The translations under genes and the position numbers were made by a program. DNA of 64,000 nt from positions 1 through 64,000 of the forward strand of contig NZ_ATDN01000006.1 in the NCBI RefSeq assembly GCF_004014805.1, written 5' to 3'. Shown one piece after another: positions 1 to 10,069 of the stretch. Each line of letters opens with the position of its first letter. Position 1 is the stretch's first letter. The stretch is from Mycolicibacterium elephantis DSM 44368. GTDB lineage: Bacteria > Actinomycetota > Actinomycetes > Mycobacteriales > Mycobacteriaceae. The notes beneath the pieces were generated by a model. It was not told where the DNA came from, ran no database searches, and was given only the letters and a program-made list of their open reading frames with translations.

Positions 1-96
1 GACAACCCAGCAGGGCGTCAGTCGGACCCAGAGTCACGACCTGCGCGGTAACGCTCTTCCATTATCAATGTCGGACCCCTTGTTTAGGGTCGGGTC

Positions 97-1383
97 ATGC
101 TCGATATCACGGCGTTGACCTCGGTGGATGTGGAGGCCGATGAGGCGGTGCTAGTCGAGCGGATTGCGGTGCTGGAGCGGGTGAAGTCTGCGGCGGCGGC
201 GGGTCAGGCGCGGGCGGCGGCGTTGTTGGATGCCAAGCGACGCGCGAGCGAGGCCGCCGCGGGGTTGCCCGCGGCGAAACGGGGCCGCGGGTTGGCCAGT
301 GAGGTCGCCTTGGCTCGGCGGGATGCTCCGTCGTGCGGCAGCCGGCATCTGGGTTTTGCCAAGGCGCTGGTGTTCGAGATGCCGCATACGTTGGCGGCCT
401 TGGAGTGTGGGGCGCTCTCGGAGTGGCGCGCCACGTTGATCGTGCGCGAGTCAGCCTGCCTGTCGGTGCCGGATCGGCGCACGTTGGATGCCGAGATGTG
501 CGCCGATATCGCGGGCCTGGACGGTATGGGTGACAAGCGGGTGGAGGCCGAGGCGAAAAAGATCGCTTATCGGCTGGATCCACAGGCGGTGGTGGATCGG
601 GCGGCCAAAGCCGAAAAAGACCGCAACGTCAGTATCCGCCCCGCCCCGGACACCATGACCTATGTGACGGCGTTGTTGCCCGTGGCGCAGGGGGTGGGGG
701 TGTATGCGGCGCTGAAGCGCTCCGCCGACACCACCTTCGACGAGCGTTCGCGCGGCCAGGTGATGGCCGACACGCTGGTGGAGCGGGTGACTGGATGTCC
801 GGCCGAGCAGCCCGAGTCGGTCGCGGTCAATCTGGTGATCAGCGATCAGACGCTGTTGGGTGAGGACGAGCACCCGGCGGTGGTGGACGGGTATGGGCCG
901 ATCCCGGCGACGGTGGCGCGCAAGGTGGTGGCCGCCGCGGTGGCCGACAAGAAGGCGGTGGCCACGTTGCGCCGGCTGTATCGGCACCCTAAGTCGGGGG
1001 CGCTGGTGGCCATGGAGTCGCGTGCGCGGCGCTTTCCCAAGGCGTTGGCGTTGTTCATCGGGCTGCGGGATCAGCGCTGTCGCACGCCCTACTGTGATGC
1101 CCCGATTCGTCATCGCGATCACGCCGTGCCGCATCATCGCGGCGGGCCCACCAGCCGGGTCAACGGGCTGGGCGCGTGTGAGCGCTGCAATTACGCCAAG
1201 GAAGCCCCTGGCTGGCAGGTCAATTGCTCGGAGGTCGATGGGGTGCATCAGGCCGAGTTTATCGCCCCCACCGGGGCGACTTACAACTCGACCGCGCCAC
1301 CGCCACCGGGACCGGCGCCGATCACCGTCAGCGAAGTCGAGATGCACATCAGCATCGAACTCGCCAACCTGCACGCCGCCTAG
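97..1383 (+). CDS. 13E12-type DUF222 / HNH endonuclease-domain protein
   Basis: A 428-residue protein of the actinobacterial 13E12 repeat family: an Ala/Arg-rich helical DUF222 region over roughly residues 10-300, then a C-terminal HNH nuclease domain at about 328-375. The HNH part shows the zinc-binding CRTPYC and CERCNYAK cysteine pairs around a HRDH...HH core. The family is multicopy in mycobacteria and its members often behave as dispersed repeats; the biological role is not settled, though a DNA-cleaving activity is plausible. The reading frame is intact. It converges with the next gene and shares its last four bases with it. A short GGACCC/GGGTC inverted motif lies just before the ATG. 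Confidence 0.85.
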   Translation: MLDITALTSVDVEADEAVLVERIAVLERVKSAAAAGQARAAALLDAKRRASEAAAGLPAAKRGRGLASEVALARRDAPSCGSRHLGFAKALVFEMPHTLAALECGALSEWRATLIVRESACLSVPDRRTLDAEMCADIAGLDGMGDKRVEAEAKKIAYRLDPQAVVDRAAKAEKDRNVSIRPAPDTMTYVTALLPVAQGVGVYAALKRSADTTFDERSRGQVMADTLVERVTGCPAEQPESVAVNLVISDQTLLGEDEHPAVVDGYGPIPATVARKVVAAAVADKKAVATLRRLYRHPKSGALVAMESRARRFPKALALFIGLRDQRCRTPYCDAPIRHRDHAVPHHRGGPTSRVNGLGACERCNYAKEAPGWQVNCSEVDGVHQAEFIAPTGATYNSTAPPPPGPAPITVSEVEMHISIELANLHAA

Positions 1384-1880
1384 ATCTTTGCGATCAGATC
1401 GGTGGTGTAGAACTCTGCGGGGTTCTGCGAGAAGGCATCAGGACGGCTGACGAACAGCCACACCCCCGTGGTGCCCGGCTCGATCGCATCCGAGAGCGTC
1501 ACCGTTCCAGCGCCCGCGCCGTCGGTGTGCAACGTCGCCTGCGCGACACCGGGATCGCCGCCCCAGCACGGCGCCGACGACGGCCGTGGCGCCTGAATCA
1601 GCCGTACCTCGTAAGGGATGTTCGGGATGGCCAGCACCAACTGGACGTCAGCGCTCACCTGAGAACCGTCCGACCGGATATCGGCAGTGGGCCTGGCGTT
1701 GCCCGTCGGGCCGTTGTAGTCCGTCTCGCTGAAATCACACCGACGCAGTAGCTGGGAGAACGGCATGAACGTGGAGTCTGAAGCCGTTGCTGTGCCGGCG
1801 CCATTCGTCAACGCAGGCGCCAGCGGCGCTGCGACAACGACTGCTGCCGCCATGGTCACAACCCGATTGATCTGGCCCAT
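1380..1880 (-). CDS. Secreted hypothetical protein with signal peptide
   Basis: A 166-residue exported protein that I do not recognise. The start was placed at the ATG at 1880 because a GGAG ribosome site sits 7 bases upstream and the frame then opens with a classic signal peptide: a short positive N-terminus (MGQINR), a Val/Ala-rich hydrophobic core, and an Ala-x-Ala-like region near residue 30. A longer frame up to 1967 would put a charged extension before the signal and is unlikely. The mature part holds two cysteines that could form a disulfide and reads as a beta-rich domain. Function unknown; location probably cell wall or medium. Confidence 0.75.
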   Translation of the reverse strand: MGQINRVVTMAAAVVVAAPLAPALTNGAGTATASDSTFMPFSQLLRRCDFSETDYNGPTGNARPTADIRSDGSQVSADVQLVLAIPNIPYEVRLIQAPRPSSAPCWGGDPGVAQATLHTDGAGAGTVTLSDAIEPGTTGVWLFVSRPDAFSQNPAEFYTTDLIAKI

Positions 1881-2018
1881 GCTTCCACTCCGTCTCTTTA
1901 CGCCGACAGTGTTGCGCGCGAGTCCACGCTCGTCGCTACGGTAAACCACCCGGTAGGCGCGCTGCACCGCTTCGCGTCCAATCGACGAACGGGCATGCCG
2001 GTACGTACTGTTGAGAGC

Positions 2019-2879
2019 ATGACGGTGTTACCGGATCTGGACGCCGTGCGCAAGAACCTGGGACGCAGTCTGTTCGGCATGGTTGCCGGGCCCGAAGGCC
2101 CCGCCAACCGGGCGCGAATCCACGACACCCCTGGCCCGCGCTGGTTCGCCGAGGACCGCCCGATCCGACGCGTCCACGCGGACGCGTCGATGTTCGTCGG
2201 CGGGTTGCGGGCACTGCTGCTGCAGTCGTTGCATCCACTGGCGATGGCCGGCGTCGCCGACCACTCCGACTATCGGGCCGACCCGTGGGGTCGGCTGCAG
2301 CGGACCAGCACGTTCCTCGCTGTCACCACCTTCGGACCCGCTGCCGACGCTCAGCGAGCCGTGGACCGGGTGCGCGGCATCCATCAACGGGTGCGCGGCG
2401 TCGCGCCCGACGGACGGCCGTATAACGCCGTCGATCCGCACCTTCTGGAATGGGTGCACATCGCCGAGACCGACAGCTTCCTGCTGGCCCATCGACTTTA
2501 CGGCGAGGCGCCGCTCGACCAACGCGGTCGAGACGCCTACGTCGCCGACACCGCGCGCGTCGCCGTCGCTCTCGGCGTGCCCGATCCGCCCCGCACCGAA
2601 CGCCAACTGGCCCAACGGATCGAAGAGTATCGGCCCGAGCTCCGCGGCACCGCAGCGGCCCGCGACGCCGCCCGGTTCCTGCTGCTGACTCCCCCGCTGC
2701 CGCTCGTCGCACGCGCACCCTACGGCGTACTCGCGGCGACGGCTGTGTCGATGCTGCCCGCCTGGGTCCGAAAGCCTTCGCTGCTGCCCTACTTTCCGCC
2801 GATCGAGGCGACTGTGATACGGGCGGCCGGGCGCGTCCTCGTCGGTGGTATCCGCTGGGCGCTCACGGCCACCCGTTGA
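2019..2879 (+). CDS. DUF2236 / MpaB-family oxygenase-like protein
   Basis: 286 residues, matching the DUF2236 (MpaB / latex-clearing-protein-like) family. Conserved blocks are visible: the ALLLQSLHPLAMAGV segment near residue 65, HSDYRADPWGRLQRT just after it, and the H-containing ...EWVHIAETDSFL... segment near 145. Characterised relatives are b-type heme oxygenases, so a heme-dependent oxidation is possible, but the substrate cannot be read from sequence. The ATG at 2019 is preferred over one at 1995 because the shorter form begins close to the conserved region. The gene ends 7 bases from the convergent acyl-CoA ligase. Confidence 0.75.
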   Translation: MTVLPDLDAVRKNLGRSLFGMVAGPEGPANRARIHDTPGPRWFAEDRPIRRVHADASMFVGGLRALLLQSLHPLAMAGVADHSDYRADPWGRLQRTSTFLAVTTFGPAADAQRAVDRVRGIHQRVRGVAPDGRPYNAVDPHLLEWVHIAETDSFLLAHRLYGEAPLDQRGRDAYVADTARVAVALGVPDPPRTERQLAQRIEEYRPELRGTAAARDAARFLLLTPPLPLVARAPYGVLAATAVSMLPAWVRKPSLLPYFPPIEATVIRAAGRVLVGGIRWALTATR

Positions 2880-2886
2880 GCGTCTG

Positions 2887-4518
<1,632 letters not shown>

Positions 4519-4603
4519 GAACCACTCCCAAGACAGGTGCCAGCGCGATGAGCGCCATGATGGTCGATGCCGCAGTGGTTTGGCGGGAAACGGAAAAAGG
4601 CGC

Positions 4604-4876
4604 ATGACCGCGACCGTTTCCCCTACCGTTTTCAGCGTGGAAGCACACCCTGGAAACTCCCCCGATCTGATACCGGTCGAGGCACTGCGCTCAGGGGACC
4701 CCATTACCGATGTCAACGGTGGCGGTCAGCATTACAAGGTGTTGGAATCCAAGGTTCTCGGTGAAGGCTGCGTGGTCCTGGAACTGGAATCCAAGGCCAA
4801 CGATCAACTGCGGGTGATCGAGATGTCGTTTCCCGCCGGGTACCAGATGGGCAGGTCGCCGAGACACTTCTGGTAG
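4604..4876 (+). CDS. Small hypothetical protein (90 aa)
   Basis: An unrecognised 90-residue protein. The ATG at 4604 follows an AAAAAGG purine stretch. The sequence is compact and mixed beta-type (DVNGGGQHYKVLES, CVVLELESKAND, LRVIEMSFPAG) with no signal peptide or membrane segment, so a small cytoplasmic beta-barrel-like fold is likely. It is divergent from the acyl-CoA ligase across an 85-base spacer, so the two promoters must lie there. Codon use has the strong third-position GC of its neighbours, which supports a real gene. Confidence 0.6.
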   Translation: MTATVSPTVFSVEAHPGNSPDLIPVEALRSGDPITDVNGGGQHYKVLESKVLGEGCVVLELESKANDQLRVIEMSFPAGYQMGRSPRHFW

Positions 4877-4906
4877 TCGCGCCACCGGCGGTCGATGCGT
4901 CGCGGC

Positions 4907-4930
4907 TTACATGATTAGCTCATCGTGTAA
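4907..4930. promoter_or_regulatory. 24-bp imperfect inverted repeat, candidate operator
   Basis: Arms TTACATGAT and ATCGTGTAA flank TAGCTC; 10 of 12 base pairs across the dyad match. The repeat ends 18 bases before the ATG at 4949, where a repressor would block transcription. The TTACA/TGTAA ends resemble operators of TetR- or GntR-type proteins, but no regulator gene is adjacent, so the binding protein is unknown. Confidence 0.5.
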
Positions 4931-4948
4931 ACATCGATGGGAGCGCGC

Positions 4949-5797
4949 ATGCTACGAGACATCCGTGAGCTGACCGATTCGCCGGAGGAGTACGCCGCCG
5001 AGCTTCGCCGCCGTTGGGGCGGGTTGCTGAGCTACCGCTACATCGGCCGCCACTACGCGACGATGGATCTCGGCCCAGAGGACAACACCGTCACGGTGCG
5101 CCGCGACATGCGAAACCCCACGGGTGGATTGCTGTTCGCGGTGTTGGGGATCTCGGCTCCGGAAAGCGGCCACATGTCCGACCTGGAGGCGGTGCCCAAC
5201 CCGGTCATCCACTCCTGCCAGATTCTCGACCCCGGGCACGACGTCGCGCGCTTCGAGGTCATCTCCGAGGAACTCAGGCGTGGCCGTCAGCTGGGATACA
5301 GCCGCGCGACGATCGTCGACGCCGACCGTCCGGACCGGGTGCTCGCGCTCATCGAAGGCCAGGGCGTCAGCATCGGCACCCCGCCCGAGGGTCTGGAGCG
5401 GATGGAGGCCAACCCGCTCGAGGTGGTCGACTCCCCCGACCTGCCGCCGCTGTGGCAGGTGTTCGGCGGGTTCCGCCGGGACGACGGCCACTGGGCGCTG
5501 CCGGAGCTCGCCGTCGAGGTCGCCTCGCCGGATGCGGCCCTGCACATCGGACCGCAGTTCGTCATGCTCGAGACCGCCGCGGTCGACGCCGCCGCCACGT
5601 TCGCAGGCACCGACCGGCTCCAGGGCGTCTCGACCCACGTCATGTTCCTGGCCCGCGGAAAGGCCGGCCCGTTCCGGCTGGAAACCGATCCCATGTCCGG
5701 CACCGACGGCATGGTCGCCGTACGCGTGCACATGCACGACGAAGGAACGGACGACCGGCTGACCACGGTGGCGTCCTACCTGTTCCGGCCGGTGTAG
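4949..5797 (+). CDS. Hotdog-fold-like hypothetical protein
   Basis: 282 residues. The ATG at 4949 is chosen over one at 4937 because it has a well-spaced GGGAG. The protein seems to contain two similar halves: around residues 45-135 a segment with MRNPTGGLLFAVLGI, like the helix-entry motif of PaaI-type hotdog thioesterases, and a second half from about 180 with strands typical of that fold. A thioesterase-like or acyl-CoA-binding role is therefore an inference; catalytic residues cannot be pointed to. It lies between an unknown small gene and an alpha/beta hydrolase on the same strand, under the inverted repeat at 4907-4930. Confidence 0.5.
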   Translation: MLRDIRELTDSPEEYAAELRRRWGGLLSYRYIGRHYATMDLGPEDNTVTVRRDMRNPTGGLLFAVLGISAPESGHMSDLEAVPNPVIHSCQILDPGHDVARFEVISEELRRGRQLGYSRATIVDADRPDRVLALIEGQGVSIGTPPEGLERMEANPLEVVDSPDLPPLWQVFGGFRRDDGHWALPELAVEVASPDAALHIGPQFVMLETAAVDAAATFAGTDRLQGVSTHVMFLARGKAGPFRLETDPMSGTDGMVAVRVHMHDEGTDDRLTTVASYLFRPV

Positions 5798-5834
5798 TTC
5801 CAGACCGTCGTCGAGCGCGTGAGACAATTTGGGT

Positions 5835-6755
5835 ATGGCTGTCGCAATCGCCCGACCCAAGCTCGAGGGCAGCATCGCCGTCGGCGCTGACCGTCGCATC
5901 GGTTTCGCCGAGTTCGGCGACCCGCGGGGACGGCCCGTGTTCTGGTTGCACGGCACCCCCGGCGCCCGCCGTCAGATACCGATGGAGGCCCGCGTCTACG
6001 CCGAGCGCTCGGCGATCCGGCTGATCGGCGTCGACCGGCCCGGCATCGGTTCGTCGACCCCGCACCAGTACGAGTGCGTGCTGGCGTTCGCCGACGATCT
6101 GCGCGTCATCGCCGACACCCTCGGTATCGAGAAGATGCTCGTGATCGGCTTGTCCGGCGGCGGCCCCTACACACTGGGTGCGGCCGCGGCGCTGCCCGAC
6201 CGGGTCGTCGCCGCCGGCGTCATCGGCGGGGTGGCGCCGACGGTGGGGCCCGACGCCGTCGGCGGTGGGTTGATGGGGAACGTCGGATCGCGGGTGGCGC
6301 CGTTACTTCAGGTCGCCGGCGTGCCGATCGGGGTGGCGGCCAGCGCGCTGATCAGGGTGATCCGTCCGGTCGCCTCGCCGGTCGCCGACCTGTACGGCCG
6401 GGTGTCGCCGGAGGCCGACCGGCGGCTATTGGCGCGTCCGGAGGTCAAGGCGATGTTCCTCGACGACATCCTCCACGGCAGCCGCAAGCAGATGGCCGCT
6501 CCGTTCGCCGACATCGTCGGGTTCGCGCGCGACTGGGGGTTCCGGTTGGGCGACATCACGGTGCCGGTGCGCTGGTGGCACGGCGACGCCGACCACATCG
6601 TGCCGTATGCCCATGGGCAGCACGTGGTCGCCAACCTGCCCGACGCCGAGCTCTATCCGATGTCGGGTGAAAGCCACCTCGCCGGGCTGGGCCGTGCCGA
6701 GGAGATCCTGCGGACCATGACGAAGGTCTGGGACGAGTCTCGGATCAGCGCTTGA
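5835..6755 (+). CDS. Alpha/beta hydrolase
   Basis: 306 residues with the alpha/beta-hydrolase fold. The oxyanion motif FWLHGTPGAR is near residue 35, the nucleophile elbow is GLSGGG (Ser near 108), the acid lies in WHGDADHIVP and the histidine in SGESHLAG near the end, so a full Ser-Asp-His triad is present. The substrate is unknown; an ester or lipid is the usual guess for mycobacterial members. The ATG at 5835 is preferred to a TTG two codons earlier. Its 3' end overlaps the convergent small gene by 11 bases. It is probably cotranscribed with the gene at 4949. Confidence 0.8.
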   Translation: MAVAIARPKLEGSIAVGADRRIGFAEFGDPRGRPVFWLHGTPGARRQIPMEARVYAERSAIRLIGVDRPGIGSSTPHQYECVLAFADDLRVIADTLGIEKMLVIGLSGGGPYTLGAAAALPDRVVAAGVIGGVAPTVGPDAVGGGLMGNVGSRVAPLLQVAGVPIGVAASALIRVIRPVASPVADLYGRVSPEADRRLLARPEVKAMFLDDILHGSRKQMAAPFADIVGFARDWGFRLGDITVPVRWWHGDADHIVPYAHGQHVVANLPDAELYPMSGESHLAGLGRAEEILRTMTKVWDESRISA

Positions 6756-6969
6756 GCCAGCCCACGACGGTGTCGAGATCCCGCGAGTAGGCCATCAGAA
6801 TGTCGTCGTGGTACAGCGCACCGCCGCTGATCGCGTCGTCACCCTGCCAGATGACGTGGATGCGCACCGGGCTGCGCGTGTAGTAGTCCACCCGGTCCGA
6901 GTCCCTGCGGTGCCAGCCGGCCTCGGTGGCGAACTCGGATAGTTGCCCTCGTTCGACGATTGCCGTCAT
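6745..6969 (-). CDS. Small conserved-looking protein (74 aa)
   Basis: A 74-residue protein with a very strong ribosome site (AGGAGG, 7 bases before the ATG at 6969), which is the main support for the start. The residues are polar and aromatic (GWHRRDSDRVDYYTRSP, VIWQGDDAISGG, YHDDILMAYSRDLDTVVGWL) with no membrane segment. I do not recognise the family. It overlaps the 3' end of the convergent hydrolase by 11 bases and is divergent from the macro-domain gene 43 bases away. Confidence 0.65.
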   Translation of the reverse strand: MTAIVERGQLSEFATEAGWHRRDSDRVDYYTRSPVRIHVIWQGDDAISGGALYHDDILMAYSRDLDTVVGWLKR

Positions 6970-7011
6970 TAGGTATTCCTCCTGTGTCGCCCGGCGAGAG
7001 ACGATACCCCC

Positions 7012-7509
7012 ATGATGGAACTCGAGGTGCTTCAGGCCGACGTGACCCAACTCGACGTGGACGCGATCACCAACGCGGCCAACACCCACCTCCGGCACGC
7101 CGGCGGGGTGGCCGCCGCCATCGCCCGCGCCGGTGGCGCTGAACTGCAGCGGGAGTCCCGGGAGAAGGCGCCGATCGGGCTCGGCGAGGCGATCGAGACC
7201 ACCGCGGGTGACATGCCCGCGCGTTACGTCATCCACGCGGCGACGATGGAACTCGGTGGGCCCACATCGGCGGAAATCATCGAGCGGGCCACCGGATCCG
7301 CGTTGGCCAAAGCCGACGAACTCGGTTGCCGCTCCCTGGCTTTGGTGGCGTTCGGGACCGGCGTCGGCGGCTTCCCGCTCGAGGAGGCCGCGCGCCTGAT
7401 GGTCGGGGTCGCCCGCAACCATGAGCCGCAGAGCCTGCAGCGGGTGGTGTTCGCCGTGCACGGCGATGCCGCGGAACGGGCGTTCAAAGCTGAGGTGGAA
7501 CGCGGTTAG
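7012..7509 (+). CDS. Macro-domain protein (ADP-ribose derivative hydrolase)
   Basis: A 165-residue single macro domain. The signature [15 protein letters not shown] at residues 10-24 binds ADP-ribose; the [12 protein letters not shown] loop follows, and the late [13 protein letters not shown] loop contacts the phosphates. Related enzymes remove ADP-ribose from proteins or hydrolyse O-acetyl-ADP-ribose or ADP-ribose-1''-phosphate. The start may be either of two consecutive ATGs (7012 or 7015). It converges on cinA with a four-base shared end. CinA also acts on pyridine-nucleotide products, so a shared link to NAD turnover is possible; that is inference. Confidence 0.88.
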   Translation: MMELEVLQADVTQLDVDAITNAANTHLRHAGGVAAAIARAGGAELQRESREKAPIGLGEAIETTAGDMPARYVIHAATMELGGPTSAEIIERATGSALAKADELGCRSLALVAFGTGVGGFPLEEAARLMVGVARNHEPQSLQRVVFAVHGDAAERAFKAEVERG

Positions 7510-8777
7510 GCCCCGTCGCCGGCCAGCGCACGGCGCAACAGATGCATCGCGACCGTGGTCGACCGTTCGCGGACGTCGGCGCGGTTGCCCGGCAGCTGCA
7601 GGGTGCGCGTCACGGTGCGGCCGTCGGCCAGCATCAGGCTGAAACACACTGTCCCCACCGGCTTTTCGGGGGTGCCGCCGCCCGGGCCCGCGATGCCGGT
7701 GATCGCGATCGCGGTGTCCGCGCCGAAGCGTCGCATCGCGCCGGCGGCCATGGCTTCGGCCACCGGCTCTGACACCGCGCCGTGTGTTTCGATGAGCCCG
7801 GGGTCGACGCCCAGCAGCTCCGACTTGGCCTGGTTGGAGTACGACACCACTCCCCCGGCGACGTAGGCCGACGATCCCGGCCGCTCCGTCAGACGGGCGG
7901 CCAGCAGGCCGGCGGTGCACGATTCCGCGGTGGCGATCCAGCGTCCGGTCAACAGCCGGGCCACCTGCTCGTCGACGGTGGAGCCGTCTTCGGAGAAGAT
8001 GTCGTTCCCGTGGCGTTCGCGCAGCAGCGTCATCAGATCCGCGTACGCGCCCGCGTCGTCGGGTTCGTAGCGCGTCACGATCTCGATCTCGCCGCGGCGC
8101 AGACACGTGGTGATCTCGAGGCGGTCGAACCCGGTCACCCGGTGTTCGGCGTCGCGCAGGGTGTCGGCGAGGCCGGACTCCGGTAGCCCGAACATGCGGA
8201 CCGTCTCCTGCCGGTAGGCGGTGCGGTGCGCGATCGCCTCCTGTACGGCGGGGGTCTGCACGGCCACCTTCCACATCGGCTGCAGTTCGCGCGGCGGGCC
8301 GGGCAGCACCACGACCGTCGGCTTGCCGGGCACCACCACACCGGGCGCCGTGCCGACCGGGTCCAGTACGTGCGCGCCCTCGGGGATCAGGGCCTGTTTG
8401 CGGTTGGCGGCGCGGATCGCCTCGGGGTCGACGTTGGGAAAACGCACCATCAGGCCCGCCACGATGTCGGCGATCATGTCCTCGACGCGACTGTCCAGCA
8501 CGAGTTCGCGGCCACAGAAGCGGGCGACGGTCGCGACGGTCATGTCGTCGGCGGTCGGACCGAGACCACCGGTCGTCACGATCAGGTCCACGCCCTCGGC
8601 GGCCAGGAACCGCAGTTGGGCCTCGATGTCGCCGGGGCGGTCACCGCAGATCGTGATGTGCGCGAGTTCGACGCCGAGCTCGAGGAGGCGCTCGGCGATC
8701 CAGGGCCCGTTGCGATCCTGGATGCGGCCCGTGAGGACCTCGGTGCCGGTGACGACGATGCCCGCGCGTGCGCTCAC
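7506..8777 (-). CDS. cinA: CinA-family protein / nicotinamide-nucleotide amidohydrolase
   Basis: 423 residues, the usual length for full CinA. The N-terminal MoaB/MogA-like domain (about 1-170) carries [16 protein letters not shown] and the GGLGPTADD motif. The C-terminal CinA_C domain (about 255-420) carries [15 protein letters not shown] and [12 protein letters not shown], which in PncC enzymes deamidates NMN to NaMN. Full-length homologues combine ADP-ribose pyrophosphatase and NMN deamidase activities. The start is a GTG. H37Rv has cinA as Rv1901 with a macro-domain gene (Rv1899c) near it, so the pairing is conserved in spirit here. Confidence 0.93.
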   Translation of the reverse strand: MSARAGIVVTGTEVLTGRIQDRNGPWIAERLLELGVELAHITICGDRPGDIEAQLRFLAAEGVDLIVTTGGLGPTADDMTVATVARFCGRELVLDSRVEDMIADIVAGLMVRFPNVDPEAIRAANRKQALIPEGAHVLDPVGTAPGVVVPGKPTVVVLPGPPRELQPMWKVAVQTPAVQEAIAHRTAYRQETVRMFGLPESGLADTLRDAEHRVTGFDRLEITTCLRRGEIEIVTRYEPDDAGAYADLMTLLRERHGNDIFSEDGSTVDEQVARLLTGRWIATAESCTAGLLAARLTERPGSSAYVAGGVVSYSNQAKSELLGVDPGLIETHGAVSEPVAEAMAAGAMRRFGADTAIAITGIAGPGGGTPEKPVGTVCFSLMLADGRTVTRTLQLPGNRADVRERSTTVAMHLLRRALAGDGA

Positions 8778-8835
8778 GAGCTACGAGACTACGCACACCC
8801 GAGACCGAGCGCGCCGCCCGGTAATGTCGTTACCC

Positions 8836-9222
8836 ATGACGGCGCCGAGGTCGCTACGCGAACTGTTCGATCAACTCGGGCTGACCGAGGTTCCGTCATC
8901 CGACGACACCGTGGTCATGGAGATGCCCGTCGACGAGCGCACGGTCAACACCGCGGGCGGATTGCAGGGTGGTTTGATCGCCACGATGGCCGACGTCACC
9001 GCCGGCCAGCTCGCGTCGAGGGCCACCCCGTTCGGGTTGCGGATCGCCACCACGGACCTGTTCATCCGCTATCTACGGCCCATCAAGGTCGGCCCGGCGC
9101 GCGCGGTCGCACGCATCCTGCGCACCGGTAAGCGCTCGGTCGTGGTTCAGGTCGACGTCTACCGCGGCAACGACGACGAGATCGGTGCCACCGCCACGGT
9201 CAACTTCGCCGCGGTGGACTGA
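8836..9222 (+). CDS. PaaI-family acyl-CoA thioesterase
   Basis: 128 residues forming one hotdog domain. The diagnostic segment NTAGGLQGGLIATMADVTAG (residues 38-57) is the PaaI-type active-site loop entering the central helix; usual members have HGG where this one has LQGG. LFIRYLRPI and the TGKRSVVVQVDVYR strand complete the fold. It likely hydrolyses a short or aromatic acyl-CoA thioester. An in-frame ATG at 8824 would add four residues; neither start has a strong ribosome site. It is divergent from cinA across 58 bases and ends 30 bases from the convergent SDR gene. Confidence 0.85.
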   Translation: MTAPRSLRELFDQLGLTEVPSSDDTVVMEMPVDERTVNTAGGLQGGLIATMADVTAGQLASRATPFGLRIATTDLFIRYLRPIKVGPARAVARILRTGKRSVVVQVDVYRGNDDEIGATATVNFAAVD

Positions 9223-9252
9223 GCCGCAACTTCGACGCGGCGTACTGAGGGG

Positions 9253-9999
9253 TTATCCAGGTAGTTGCTTGTGCGGCACGTCGGCGACCAGGCCGCCGTC
9301 CATCACGAATTCCGCTCCGGTGGCGAACGAGGACTCGTCGCTGGCGAGGAACAACACGAACGTCGCCACCTCGTCGACGGTGCCGGGCCGACCCAGCGGC
9401 GCCTGCACCATGTCGTCGGGCAGGTGCTTGGTCATCGGGGTCCGGATGAAGCCCGGGTGGATCGAGTTCACGCGAATCTTGTTCTGCGCCAACTCGAGTG
9501 CCGCCGACTTGGTCAGGCCGCGCACCGCCCACTTGGAGGCGACGTAGCTGTGCACCCAGGCGGCGCCGCGCAGGCCTTCGATGGAGGAGACGTTGATGAT
9601 CGAACCGCCGCCCGCGGTGGTCATCGGGTCGATGACGGCCTTGATGCCGAGCATCGTGCCGGTCAGGTTGACGTCGAGGACGTTCTGCCACTTCTTCACG
9701 TCGAGCGTCTTCAGCGGCCCCAGCGCCACGATGCCGGCGTTGTTGACCAGCACGTTGAGGGTCCCGAAGTTCTGGGTCGCGGTCGCTACCGCGGCCTGCC
9801 ACTGGTCGTAGTCGGTGACGTCGAGGTGCACATAGCGCGCGGCGCTGCCGAGTTCGTCGGCCAGCGCCTTGCCCTCGTTGTCGAGGATGTCACCGATGAC
9901 CACCTTGGCGCCCTCGGCCACCAGCATCCGGGCGTGCGCGGCGCCCATGCCCCGTGCGCCACCGCTGATGAGTGCAACTTTTCCGTCCACGCGTCCCAT
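9253..9999 (-). CDS. Short-chain dehydrogenase, FabG3-like (hydroxysteroid dehydrogenase type)
   Basis: A 248-residue classical SDR. The NAD-binding GGARGMGAAHA lies near residue 12, the NNAG motif near 90, the catalytic Ser in NVSSIEG and YVASK (Tyr-x3-Lys) near 150-155. The C-terminal FATGAEFVMDGG is typical. It resembles mycobacterial FabG3 (Rv2002), which has NAD-dependent 3-alpha/20-beta-hydroxysteroid dehydrogenase activity, so oxidation or reduction of a steroid hydroxyl is the best guess. It is divergent from the dehydrogenase at 10070, with a KstR-type operator between them. Confidence 0.85.
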   Translation of the reverse strand: MGRVDGKVALISGGARGMGAAHARMLVAEGAKVVIGDILDNEGKALADELGSAARYVHLDVTDYDQWQAAVATATQNFGTLNVLVNNAGIVALGPLKTLDVKKWQNVLDVNLTGTMLGIKAVIDPMTTAGGGSIINVSSIEGLRGAAWVHSYVASKWAVRGLTKSAALELAQNKIRVNSIHPGFIRTPMTKHLPDDMVQAPLGRPGTVDEVATFVLFLASDESSFATGAEFVMDGGLVADVPHKQLPG

Positions 10000-10033
10000 G
10001 AGGGGTCAGGCTACAGGGCACACGTGCTACAAG

Positions 10034-10047
10034 TAGAACCTGTTCCA
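10034..10047. promoter_or_regulatory. KstR-type operator (TAGAACCTGTTCCA)
   Basis: Matches all fixed positions of the published KstR consensus TnnAACnnGTTnnA. It lies 23 bases upstream of the ATG at 10070 and 35 bases upstream of the divergent SDR start, so it could control either or both. KstR is the TetR-family cholesterol-catabolism repressor of mycobacteria. Confidence 0.7.
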
Positions 10048-10069
10048 GTTCGGGCGAAGGGAAGCAGCC

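Noticed and set aside
97..1383. 13E12 HNH gene as an active mobile element
   Set aside because: No terminal repeats, target duplication or integrase are visible around it.
6970..8274. Long minus-strand frame joined upstream to the 74-aa gene
   Set aside because: The upstream part overlaps cinA and the macro gene in other frames and lacks homology; the real gene starts at 6969 with AGGAGG.
9223..9252. Short GCCGC/GCGGC stem between the thioesterase and SDR genes as a terminator
   Set aside because: Five base pairs in 68% GC DNA are expected by chance.
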